Source: CAXBNB01 sp040151475
GTDB lineage: Bacteria; Bacteroidota; Bacteroidia; Cytophagales; Cyclobacteriaceae
DNA: 64,000 nt
Assembly: GCF_040151475.1 (NCBI RefSeq)
Contig: NZ_JBDKWG010000144.1
Location: 1-64,000 of the forward strand
Direction of reading: 5' to 3'
Below are positions 45,833-54,129 of the stretch, in pieces. The position numbers and the translations under genes were made by a program. Below the pieces are notes generated by a model. That model did no database searches. It was given only the letters and a program-made list of their open reading frames with translations, and had not been told where the DNA came from. Each line of letters starts with the position of its first letter. The stretch's first letter is position 1.

Positions 45833-47650
45833 ATGTCAACACAGCCGAAGACTTCTCCGAAAATAGTACTGACTTTTTTTATTCTTTGTCTTAATCTTTT
45901 TACCTACGGACAAAATCAAGAATTGGACAGTATAAAAACACTTGTAGAAACGTATAAGAAGGATGATACGATTAGGGTAAACTTGTTAATAGATTTTACT
46001 AAGTACTACACTTCCAGAGACATAAACCAGAATTTGCCTTTAATAGAAGAAGCCATGCAAATTTCTGAAAAAATCGGATACAAAAGAGGAAGCGGAATTT
46101 CACTCAATGCATTGAGCACGTATTACACATTAAAGGGGGAATTGGACAAAGCACTGGAAAATGCTTTACAGGCCAAAGAACTTTTGCAAACTATCAATGA
46201 TCACAATAACCTGATTGTCACCAATAACAATCTGGCGAGAATATACGGAGCAAATAAAAAGCATAATAAGGCTCTGGAAATACATTTGCAGAATGTCGAA
46301 CTGATCAAAAACCGGCCAACGAGTCCATCGAAAGCAGGATATTATTTTTATGTTGCTAAAACCTATCAGGAATTGTTGAAGCTGAAAGAAGCAGAGGAAT
46401 ACTATAAAACGGCATTAAAGATTTCTGAAAAAGCGGACTATTCAACAGGAGTAGCAATTGCTCAGGGGAGTTTGGGAAATTTATATAATATACTGGGCAA
46501 CTACACCGAGGCTATAAAATTCATTAAGTTGGCACTTGACTTTTCCATAAAACATGGCCAAACTTCCAACGTAGCAGCTTCATATTTTACTTTGGCGGAC
46601 AGTTATTCCAGGTTAAACAATTTGAATGCAGCAATAGAAAACAACTCGAAAGCAATAGAAATCTATGAATCTTTAAACAATTTCAGGATGTTGAAAGAAG
46701 CCTATATTGGACAGTATCAATATTTTGAAAAACTAAAGCAGTATGAAAATGCCAACAAATTTTTGAAGTTGCATTACAATATGGTGGACACCCTGTTTTC
46801 TGAAAATAAAGTAAAAATCATTGAAGATTTGCAGACTAAATATGAAACGGAGAAAAAAGAAGCACAGATTCTTTCTCTTTCACAGCAGGCCTCTATTCAG
46901 GCACTGGAAATTAAACAAAAAAATCAGGCCATTGTCATTGGACTTATTGTCGTTTTGTTTTTCGGCACTGCACTCTATTTTATTTACCAACAACGTACTT
47001 TGAAAAAAGAGCGGGCCCAGTCTGAACTTGAACAACGGTTTCTTCGGTCACAGCTCAACCCACATTTTATCTTCAATGCGCTGTTGGCTATTCAAAATTT
47101 CATGATAAAAAACAATGCCCAATCAGCAGCATTGTATCTTACCAAGTTTTCAAAACTCATGAGACAAATTTTGGAAAGCTCTCGTGAAGAATTTATTGCT
47201 GTGGAATCTGAAATAGAAATGCTTACCAACTACATGGATATTCATAAGCTTAGATTAAAGGATACATTTGAATATAAAATAGATGTTGATAAAAACATTG
47301 ATGTAGAAACCGACACAATTCCTCCTATGTTTGTTCAGCCATTTGTGGAAAATGCGATCGAACATGGCATCATCAATGCAAAAGATCAAGGATTGGTCGA
47401 AATAAGGTTTTATAAGGAAAAAGAATACATCTCTATAGAAATAAAAGACAATGGTGGTGGGCTTGTTCGAGAAAATGCAACACCAAGTGAACACCAACCT
47501 TTAGCATCTACCATTATCAGAGAACGAATGGCTCTTTTCAATAAAAACCTCAAAGACAAAATACAGTTGATTTTGAATGATATTGAAAATGAAAAAGGTG
47601 AAATAATGGGTACAAAAGTAGAGTTGAAGGTTCCGTTCAGTTATGTTTAA
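45833..47650 (+). CDS. TPR-containing LytS-type sensor histidine kinase
   Basis: 605 residues: signal peptide (to TYGQ, about 26), about six TPR units (about 75-330), a transmembrane helix (about 363-383), then a His_kinase domain. The phosphoacceptor is in LRSQLNPHFIFNALLAIQNF and the HATPase N box is PMFVQPFVENAIEHGI. This is the usual Bacteroidota partner of LytTR regulators, and the regulator follows 17 bases downstream. The signal sensed by the periplasmic TPRs is unknown. A near-consensus -7 box (GAATTTTG, 45789-45796) lies 37 bases upstream of the ATG. Confidence 0.93.
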   Translation: MSTQPKTSPKIVLTFFILCLNLFTYGQNQELDSIKTLVETYKKDDTIRVNLLIDFTKYYTSRDINQNLPLIEEAMQISEKIGYKRGSGISLNALSTYYTLKGELDKALENALQAKELLQTINDHNNLIVTNNNLARIYGANKKHNKALEIHLQNVELIKNRPTSPSKAGYYFYVAKTYQELLKLKEAEEYYKTALKISEKADYSTGVAIAQGSLGNLYNILGNYTEAIKFIKLALDFSIKHGQTSNVAASYFTLADSYSRLNNLNAAIENNSKAIEIYESLNNFRMLKEAYIGQYQYFEKLKQYENANKFLKLHYNMVDTLFSENKVKIIEDLQTKYETEKKEAQILSLSQQASIQALEIKQKNQAIVIGLIVVLFFGTALYFIYQQRTLKKERAQSELEQRFLRSQLNPHFIFNALLAIQNFMIKNNAQSAALYLTKFSKLMRQILESSREEFIAVESEIEMLTNYMDIHKLRLKDTFEYKIDVDKNIDVETDTIPPMFVQPFVENAIEHGIINAKDQGLVEIRFYKEKEYISIEIKDNGGGLVRENATPSEHQPLASTIIRERMALFNKNLKDKIQLILNDIENEKGEIMGTKVELKVPFSYV

Positions 47651-47667
47651 ATTTAGCTCGATAAGTT

Positions 47668-48411
47668 ATGCGCATAGCAATAGTAGATGATGAAGAAGTA
47701 GTAAGAGAGAATTTAAAAACACTACTGTCTATGTATGCACCGGAATGCACGGTGGTTGTAGAGGCCGATGGTGTAACTACCGCTTTGAAATCTCTGAAAG
47801 AAAATTCGGTGGACTTGTTGCTACTTGATGTAGAGATGAAAGACGGAACAGGTTTTGATCTACTTTCATTTTATGGAGAACTGGATTTTGAAGTCATATT
47901 TGTGACGGCTCATGACGGCTATGCCATCAAAGCATTTAAATACAGTGCTATTGATTATTTACTCAAACCAATAGATCCCGAGGATTTATTGTCGGCATTA
48001 AAAAAAGTAAGAAAGCCCATTTCTCAAAATGAGCGAAATCTGAAAGTAAACAATCTTATACAAAACAAAAAACGATCTCAATCTGAGCAAAAAGTAATTC
48101 TTAAAGATGCCGAAACGGTATTTCTGGTATCGTTAAACGAGATTATCCGTTGTGAATCAGAAACCAATTATACCAAGTTCTTTTTAGTTGATGGCAGGAA
48201 ACTATTTATTTCCAAAACCTTGAAAGAATATGATTCTCTTTTTCAGGATCAATGTTTTTTTCGGGCTCATCAATCTCACCTAATCAATTTGTATCATTTT
48301 GACAGATATGAAAAAAAAGAAGGCGGGATAGTATATATGAAAGATGGAAGCACACTACCGGTAGCGGTAAGAAAGCGAGAATCTTTGATGGCAGCTCTGG
48401 AAAAACTGTAG
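47668..48411 (+). CDS. LytTR-family response regulator
   Basis: 247 residues: a receiver domain with acidic pocket DDEE (7-10), phosphoacceptor Asp54 in LLLLDVEMKDG and the conserved Lys in LLKPID. A LytTR DNA-binding domain follows (about 140-245; CESETNYTKFFLVDGRKLFISKTLKEYD and FFRAHQSHLINL). It forms a two-component pair with the TPR kinase directly upstream. The regulon cannot be read from the sequence. Confidence 0.95.
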   Translation: MRIAIVDDEEVVRENLKTLLSMYAPECTVVVEADGVTTALKSLKENSVDLLLLDVEMKDGTGFDLLSFYGELDFEVIFVTAHDGYAIKAFKYSAIDYLLKPIDPEDLLSALKKVRKPISQNERNLKVNNLIQNKKRSQSEQKVILKDAETVFLVSLNEIIRCESETNYTKFFLVDGRKLFISKTLKEYDSLFQDQCFFRAHQSHLINLYHFDRYEKKEGGIVYMKDGSTLPVAVRKRESLMAALEKL

Positions 48412-48431
48412 ATTCTCACTGAATATTTTTG

Positions 48432-49565
48432 TTATTTGTTTACTATTTCTGACAGACTATCAACAGCATAGTCAATCTCTTCGGTTGTTGTAAATTTACT
48501 AAATGAAAACCGGATGGCTCCTTTTTTCGGGTTTGCACCAATCGCAGTTAAGACGTGTGATCCGATGTTGGTACCACTTGTACAGGCACTACCGCCGGAA
48601 ACAGATATTTTTTTTATGTCAAGGCTAAACAACAACATGTCATTGTCATCAGATTCCGGTAAGCCCACATTCAATACCGTGTACAGGCTTTTATCCATAT
48701 TTTCAGACTCCCCATTGAATGATACGCCGTGTATTTTTTCATTTAATGATGCGATCATTCTTAGTTTAAGCTTTTCGATATGTTTTCGGTCTGCATTCAT
48801 GTCTCTGTATGCAATCTCCAGAGCTTTGGCCAAGCCTACAATTCCGGCAACATTTTCTGTTCCTCCACGCATATTTCTTTCTTGTGATCCACCATGAATC
48901 AGAGGGTTTATTTTATTGCGGTGATTGATGTATAAAAAACCAGCTCCTTTTGGCCCATGAAACTTGTGGGCAGCCCCAACCACAAAATCATGAATATCGG
49001 TACTAAGGTCATGAGTATAATGACCCATGGTTTGAACAGTATCAGAATGAAAGACAGCAGAATGCTCACGACACAAATTTCCTATAGCATCGATATTATA
49101 AATGTTTCCGATTTCATTGTTGGCATGCATAAGGCTCACCAAAGATTTGGGATTCTTAGAAAGCAATTGTTCCAGGTGATTCATGTCCAGATTTCCTTTT
49201 TCATCAAGGTGTACGAAACTTAGTTCAATAGCTCCCTTTTTTTCCAAAGCCTCTAATGTATGGAGTACTGCATGATGTTCGGCTTTTGAAGAAATTGCAT
49301 GTTTGATGCCCATGGTCTCCACCGAAGAACATATAGCCATATTGTCTGCTTCTGTGCCTCCAGAGGTGAAAAATATCTCCGATGGGGATGTATTCAGTAA
49401 CTCTGCTATTTTTTTTCTGGATTTCTCGATGGCAGATCGAGCTTCACGTCCGTGAGAATGAATAGATGAAGGATTTCCTACAAATTCAAGAAAATACGGA
49501 GACATTGCTTCCCACACTTCTTTGTCTATTGCAGTTGTAGCTGCATTGTCTAGATATATGCGCAT
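48432..49565 (-). CDS. Cysteine desulfurase (NifS/IscS family)
   Basis: 377 residues from the ATG that gives MRIYLDNAATTAID, the family N-terminus; 49 further codons upstream have no similarity. The PLP-binding lysine is in VVGAAHKFHGPKGAGFLY, the sulfur-carrying cysteine in SGGSACTSGTN. It supplies persulfide sulfur for Fe-S clusters and thionucleosides. It converges on the LytTR gene with 20 bases between stops. On this strand a CAATTTTG (49587-49594), 7 of 8 to TAnnTTTG, lies 22 bases upstream of the chosen ATG. Confidence 0.93.
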   Translation of the reverse strand: MRIYLDNAATTAIDKEVWEAMSPYFLEFVGNPSSIHSHGREARSAIEKSRKKIAELLNTSPSEIFFTSGGTEADNMAICSSVETMGIKHAISSKAEHHAVLHTLEALEKKGAIELSFVHLDEKGNLDMNHLEQLLSKNPKSLVSLMHANNEIGNIYNIDAIGNLCREHSAVFHSDTVQTMGHYTHDLSTDIHDFVVGAAHKFHGPKGAGFLYINHRNKINPLIHGGSQERNMRGGTENVAGIVGLAKALEIAYRDMNADRKHIEKLKLRMIASLNEKIHGVSFNGESENMDKSLYTVLNVGLPESDDNDMLLFSLDIKKISVSGGSACTSGTNIGSHVLTAIGANPKKGAIRFSFSKFTTTEEIDYAVDSLSEIVNK

Positions 49566-49633
49566 ATTAAGATCAATTTCAAAAGCCAAAATTGATCCAA
49601 ATAATGGGGTTTTGCAATTATTTGTAAATCGTA

Positions 49634-49831
49634 TTAAAGTGAGCCGATTATTGTATCGAAATTTTGATTTAATATGGTCAGGTACAAATCTCCAAATTGT
49701 TCGTAGCACCATTGTCTAAACACATTGAGATCGTCGTTTTTTAAATTTTGAATGGCTTTTCCTAGTTCTTTTTCGAATAGTATTTTGTCAAAACTTACTT
49801 TTGACAAAATAATCTTACAATATTCCAGCAT
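49634..49831 (-). CDS. Small protein of unknown function (65 aa)
   Basis: A short ATG-started frame upstream of the cysteine desulfurase on the same strand, starting MLEYCKIILSKVSFDKILFEKEL and containing a W-C-x-x-Q-F-G motif. The amphipathic helix pattern and composition look like real coding sequence, and I have a weak recollection of similar short proteins in Cytophagales. No function can be given. It partly overlaps a longer TTG-started extension of the desulfurase frame, which I reject. Confidence 0.55.
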   Translation of the reverse strand: MLEYCKIILSKVSFDKILFEKELGKAIQNLKNDDLNVFRQWCYEQFGDLYLTILNQNFDTIIGSL

Positions 49832-49921
49832 TAAAAAAGTGTTTGGATATGTTAAACATCAATTTGTTGATCACGTCGATACGTTAATCTGACTTGTTGT
49901 GTTAATTTAAGGATAATCTTC

Positions 49922-49929
49922 TAATTTTG
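49922..49929 (+). promoter_or_regulatory. Promoter of batD (-7 box with -33 TTG)
   Basis: TAATTTTG matches TAnnTTTG exactly, 25 bases before the batD ATG. A TTG at 49897-49899 lies 22 bases upstream of it, within the range for a Bacteroidota -33 element. Confidence 0.5.
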
Positions 49930-49954
49930 TAATTATTAAAATGGAAACAAGTAC

Positions 49955-51394
49955 ATGCTTTTAAACAGATGTTTGCTCTTTTTTGTTGTATTATTGAGTG
50001 CATTTTATGTCCATGCCCAGCAATTAAAAGTTGAACTGGGAGAAGGTGAAATAGCAATCAACGAACCTTTTACCATTACTTTCACTGTAGAGAATGCCAC
50101 GCTAAAGGATTACAGTGGGTTTCCTGAAATCGAAGGATTAGTAAAAAGAGGTACGTCTTCTTCTTCTTCTACCAATTTTATCAATGGGCAGAGAAGCTTT
50201 TCGCAAAGTATCACTCAGAATTATGTAGCTACTGCTGAAGGAGAATATGAACTCAAACCTTTTTCCATCAAAGTAAACGGGCAGTTGGTAAAAATAAATG
50301 GAAAGAAAATAAAAGTAGGTCCTGCCAAGCAACGTCGAAGAACTTATGACCCATTTGGCAATGATCCGTTTCAGGATGTTTTTGGTCGTAGAAACGCACC
50401 TCAGGAATTTGTTGATGTAGAGGCGGATGCTTTTCTGGCACTCACCACTGATAAATCTTCCGTATATCTGGGAGAAGGGTTTACGGTAACAATCGCATTT
50501 TATGTGTCAGCAAAAAACAGAGCTGAACTTAGTTTTCATGAATTGGGTACACAGCTTCCCGAAATCGTGAAAAAAATTAAACCCAACAGTTGTTGGGAGG
50601 AAAATTTTGAAATTGGAAATATTACAGGAGAAGCTGTAGAAATCAACGGTCAGAGGTACAGCCAGTTCAAAATATACCAGGCTACTTATTATCCGCTGAA
50701 CACAGAAACCATTGAGTTTCCTTCAATAGATCTCGAAATGATCAAATATAAGGTAGCCAAAAACCCTTCATTCTTTGGTCGCAACAGGCAGGAAAATATT
50801 GAGAAATTTTCCTCAAAACCTAAAACGGTGGTCATCAAAGAGCTACCTCCACATCCTTTGAAAGAAAGTGTGTCCGTTGGAAATTATAAGCTGCAAGAGA
50901 AAATTTCAAGCACGAACCTTCAGACCGGAGAGAGTTTTAGTTATTCGTTTAACATTTCGGGGGAAGGCAATATCTCGTCAATAAATGAACCTAATTTCCG
51001 GTCAGATGAGAATTTTGATTTCTATCCACCTAATGTGAGGCAGGACATCAACAAGGGCAATGGAAAAATACGTGGAGGAAAATCATTTAGCTTTTATGGT
51101 ATCCCAAATGAGCCGGGGACATTTAACATGAAAGATTATTTTTCATGGATATATTTTAACCCTACTAAGGAGCAGTACGATACGCTTAAGTCAGAACAGG
51201 TTATCATTGTGTCAGGGGAGAGCAAGAAAAACGAGTCAATTTCATCAACTGATATGGGTTCTTTTTATGATTCAATCGAACTTAAAGACAACACATTATT
51301 TTCACTTAATAGTGAAGGTATGTTTAAAACAATTGCAAACATTGCCATCTTCCTGATGTTGGCAATAGCTGCTTTTGTGGTTTTTAAAAAATAG
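49955..51394 (+). CDS. batD: BatD-like protein, solitary
   Basis: 479 residues. A signal peptide (to VHAQ, about 22) is followed by beta-sandwich repeats (QLKVELGEGEIAINEPFTITFTVENA; VFGRRNAPQEFVDVEADAFLALTTDKSSVYLGEGFTV). One C-terminal transmembrane helix (about 458-476) follows and ends the protein. The pattern is that of BatD/'oxygen tolerance' proteins, which work with BatA/BatB in the envelope. Here it is shorter than the usual 550-600 residues because little lies beyond the membrane helix, and batA, batB, batC and batE are not in the window. Confidence 0.85.
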   Translation: MLLNRCLLFFVVLLSAFYVHAQQLKVELGEGEIAINEPFTITFTVENATLKDYSGFPEIEGLVKRGTSSSSSTNFINGQRSFSQSITQNYVATAEGEYELKPFSIKVNGQLVKINGKKIKVGPAKQRRRTYDPFGNDPFQDVFGRRNAPQEFVDVEADAFLALTTDKSSVYLGEGFTVTIAFYVSAKNRAELSFHELGTQLPEIVKKIKPNSCWEENFEIGNITGEAVEINGQRYSQFKIYQATYYPLNTETIEFPSIDLEMIKYKVAKNPSFFGRNRQENIEKFSSKPKTVVIKELPPHPLKESVSVGNYKLQEKISSTNLQTGESFSYSFNISGEGNISSINEPNFRSDENFDFYPPNVRQDINKGNGKIRGGKSFSFYGIPNEPGTFNMKDYFSWIYFNPTKEQYDTLKSEQVIIVSGESKKNESISSTDMGSFYDSIELKDNTLFSLNSEGMFKTIANIAIFLMLAIAAFVVFKK

Positions 51395-51435
51395 ATAGAG
51401 ACACAGTTTTCTTACGTGTTTTCGGCTTAATTGTA

Positions 51436-51443
51436 TAATCTTG
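51436..51443 (+). promoter_or_regulatory. Possible -7 box of aroC
   Basis: TAATCTTG matches TAnnTTTG at 7 of 8 positions, 30 bases before the aroC ATG. Confidence 0.35.
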
Positions 51444-51473
51444 CATTTTTAATTTTTACGATCCACAAAACAG

Positions 51474-52550
51474 ATGGGAAATTCCTTCGGCAACCTTTTC
51501 AAAATTACAACATTCGGTGAATCACATGGAAAAGCGATAGGAGTAACTATCGACGGATGTCCTCCAGGCATAGTAATCGACGAAGGTTTTATCCAGAGTG
51601 AAATGGACAGACGTAAGCCGGGTCAGTCAAAAATCACTACCCAGAGAAAAGAGCCTGATACTTTTGAAATTCTATCAGGAGTATTTGAAGGAAAATCAAC
51701 CGGAACACCCATAGCTATTGTTATCCGAAATACGGATCAAAAGAGTAAAGACTATTCGCATATAGCCGATTCTTTCCGTCCTTCCCATGCCGACTACACC
51801 TATGATGCAAAGTACGGCAACAGGGACTATAGAGGAGGAGGTAGAAGTTCGGCAAGGGAAACAGCTGCCAGAGTAGCTGCAGGTGCTGTTGCTAAAATGA
51901 TCTTGAAAGACCTGGGAGTGAGTATTTCAGCGTATGTTTCAGGTGTGGGAGAAATATCTCTGGATAAGGCTTACACCGAATTGGATTTATCTCAATCTGA
52001 AAACAATATTGTGAGGTGTCCCGATGCTGAAATGGCGGAAACGATGATCTCTTTGATTGATGGAGTGAGAAAACAAGGTGATACTATTGGAGGCACAGTT
52101 TCTTGTGTCATATCTGGTACACCAGTTGGATTAGGGGAGCCGGTTTTTGACAAATTGCATGCTGTTTTGGGAGCCGCCATGCTGGGCATCAATGCGGTAA
52201 AAGGATTTGAATATGGTAGTGGGTTTGAAGGAACAAAACTGAGGGGCTCTGAGCATAATGATGAATTTGTAAATGAAGGAGGAAAAATAAAAACAACTAC
52301 CAACCATTCCGGAGGAATTCAGGGTGGTATTTCAAATGGTGAAGACATCTATTTCAATGTAGCATTCAAACCGATAGCCACCATTATGACAGATCAGGTG
52401 AGTGTTGATAAAGAGGGCAATGAGGTAATGGTGAAAGGCAAAGGTCGCCATGATCCTTGCGTAGTACCCAGAGCCGTTCCAATTGTAGAAGCAATGGCTG
52501 CTCTGGTGATTGCAGATTTTTACCTGATCAACAAAATGTATTCAAAATAA
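51474..52550 (+). CDS. aroC: Chorismate synthase
   Basis: 358 residues, full length. It converts 5-enolpyruvylshikimate 3-phosphate to chorismate, with reduced FMN as cofactor. The family signatures GESHGKAIGVTIDGCPPGI (near residue 15), GNRDYRGGGRSSARETAARVAAGA (about 115-140) and GRHDPCVVPRAVPIVEAM (near 325) are all intact. It stands between batD and the symporter; no other shikimate-pathway gene is near. Confidence 0.97.
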   Translation: MGNSFGNLFKITTFGESHGKAIGVTIDGCPPGIVIDEGFIQSEMDRRKPGQSKITTQRKEPDTFEILSGVFEGKSTGTPIAIVIRNTDQKSKDYSHIADSFRPSHADYTYDAKYGNRDYRGGGRSSARETAARVAAGAVAKMILKDLGVSISAYVSGVGEISLDKAYTELDLSQSENNIVRCPDAEMAETMISLIDGVRKQGDTIGGTVSCVISGTPVGLGEPVFDKLHAVLGAAMLGINAVKGFEYGSGFEGTKLRGSEHNDEFVNEGGKIKTTTNHSGGIQGGISNGEDIYFNVAFKPIATIMTDQVSVDKEGNEVMVKGKGRHDPCVVPRAVPIVEAMAALVIADFYLINKMYSK

Positions 52551-52627
52551 AACCGACTAAATACACGGTGAACTGTTCCTTTTCGGTTAAAATACTGATA
52601 TTAGTAGCTTATACTAAATAAGGATAA

Positions 52628-54034
52628 ATGAAAAACCTGCCGCTGCACATAAAAATAGTAATCGGATTAATTTTTGGTGTGATATGGGCATTCATTTCCA
52701 GTTTTCTGGGATGGAATGCTTTTACTATTAACTGGATAGATCCCTTTGGTGCTATTTTTATAAGACTACTGAAATTCATTGCTGTTCCGTTGGTACTCTT
52801 TTCCATTATTGGCGGTATTTCAGGATTGACGGACGTGTCCAAACTGGGTCGTATGGGGGGAAAAACCCTGGGGCTTTACTTGATTACCACAATAGTAGCT
52901 GTGCTGATTGGACTATTGTTTGTAAATGTTGCCAAGCCGGGTATGTCTTTGGACAAAGAACAAAGAATTAAAAACCGCTTGGTTTTTGAAAAATGGGCGG
53001 GAGAAAATGGAGTTTCAATTCCTGATGGTAAAAACTTTTTGGCAAACCCTGAATACAAAATACAAGCTGATAAGTTAGAAATTGATAACCTGTCTGAAAA
53101 AGACAAACAAAGTGTTGCTCAAAAAATGAAAGATGCGAATAGCACCAAAGATGCTTCGCCACTTCAATTCATTGTAGAAATGGTTCCTGAAAATATCATG
53201 CTTTCTATTTCTGACAACAAACTGATGCTACAGGTCATTTTTTTTGCTATCTTTTTTGGAGTAGTATTGGTTTTATTACCAGCGGAAACGGTTGCTCCTG
53301 TCATTGATTTTATCAATGCCATCAATCAGGTATTTTTAAAAATGGTGGATTTGGTTATGAAAGCATCTCCCTTTTTCGTTTTTGCCCTACTTGCGGGAGT
53401 TATTGCTAAAATGGCAGATACACCGGGAGAAGTCTTGGAAATATTTATTGGCCTGGGTTCGTATTCTATTACGCTTGTATTGGGTCTGTTCTTTATGGTT
53501 TTTATTTTTTATCCTTTGGTTATCAAAATTTTTGTTCGGAAGCTGAGCTATAAAGAATTTTTCAAAAACATAAGTCCTGCACAATTTCTTGCTTTTTCTA
53601 CCAGCTCCAGTGCAGCGACATTGCCCGTTACCATGGAGTGCATTGAAGACAACATGGGTGTTTCTAAAAATGTTTCCAGTTTCGTATTGCCAATAGGAGC
53701 AACTGTAAATATGGACGGAACCAGCCTGTATCAGGCTGTGGCGGTTGTATTTCTAGCCCAGTTGCACATGGTGGATCTGAGTTTTACTCAGCAAATGACT
53801 ATCGTACTCACCGCTACTTTGGCATCCATTGGAGCGGCAGCTACTCCCAGTGCCGGACTGGTGATGATGATTATCGTACTCCAATCTGTAGGATTGAATC
53901 CGGCATGGGTAGCCATAATATTTCCGGTAGATAGAATTCTCGATATGTGCCGCACAGTAGTGAACATTACCGGAGACGCCACAGTTTCTACTATCATTGC
54001 CAAATCTGAGGGAGAGTTGAAAAAATATGTTTGA
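52628..54034 (+). CDS. Dicarboxylate/amino-acid:cation symporter (DAACS family)
   Basis: 468 residues with about eight transmembrane helices and the two re-entrant loops of the GltPh fold. Motifs are FSTSSSAATLPVTMECIE (HP1 serine-rich loop), NMDGTSLYQ (transmembrane helix 7) and the HP2 stretch GAAATPSAGLVMMIIVL followed by DRILDMCRTVVNITGDA. It imports glutamate, aspartate or C4-dicarboxylates with Na+ or H+. A soluble insert of about 70 residues (about 105-180) between early helices is larger than in standard homologues. Confidence 0.93.
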   Translation: MKNLPLHIKIVIGLIFGVIWAFISSFLGWNAFTINWIDPFGAIFIRLLKFIAVPLVLFSIIGGISGLTDVSKLGRMGGKTLGLYLITTIVAVLIGLLFVNVAKPGMSLDKEQRIKNRLVFEKWAGENGVSIPDGKNFLANPEYKIQADKLEIDNLSEKDKQSVAQKMKDANSTKDASPLQFIVEMVPENIMLSISDNKLMLQVIFFAIFFGVVLVLLPAETVAPVIDFINAINQVFLKMVDLVMKASPFFVFALLAGVIAKMADTPGEVLEIFIGLGSYSITLVLGLFFMVFIFYPLVIKIFVRKLSYKEFFKNISPAQFLAFSTSSSAATLPVTMECIEDNMGVSKNVSSFVLPIGATVNMDGTSLYQAVAVVFLAQLHMVDLSFTQQMTIVLTATLASIGAAATPSAGLVMMIIVLQSVGLNPAWVAIIFPVDRILDMCRTVVNITGDATVSTIIAKSEGELKKYV

Positions 54035-54129
54035 GAATACTTAATCGTGCATTAAGATGAGTGCTGGCAGAATATAATTCTAATTGTTTTTATTTAACTT
54101 GACTGAATTATTTGCCAAATAACTTACAA

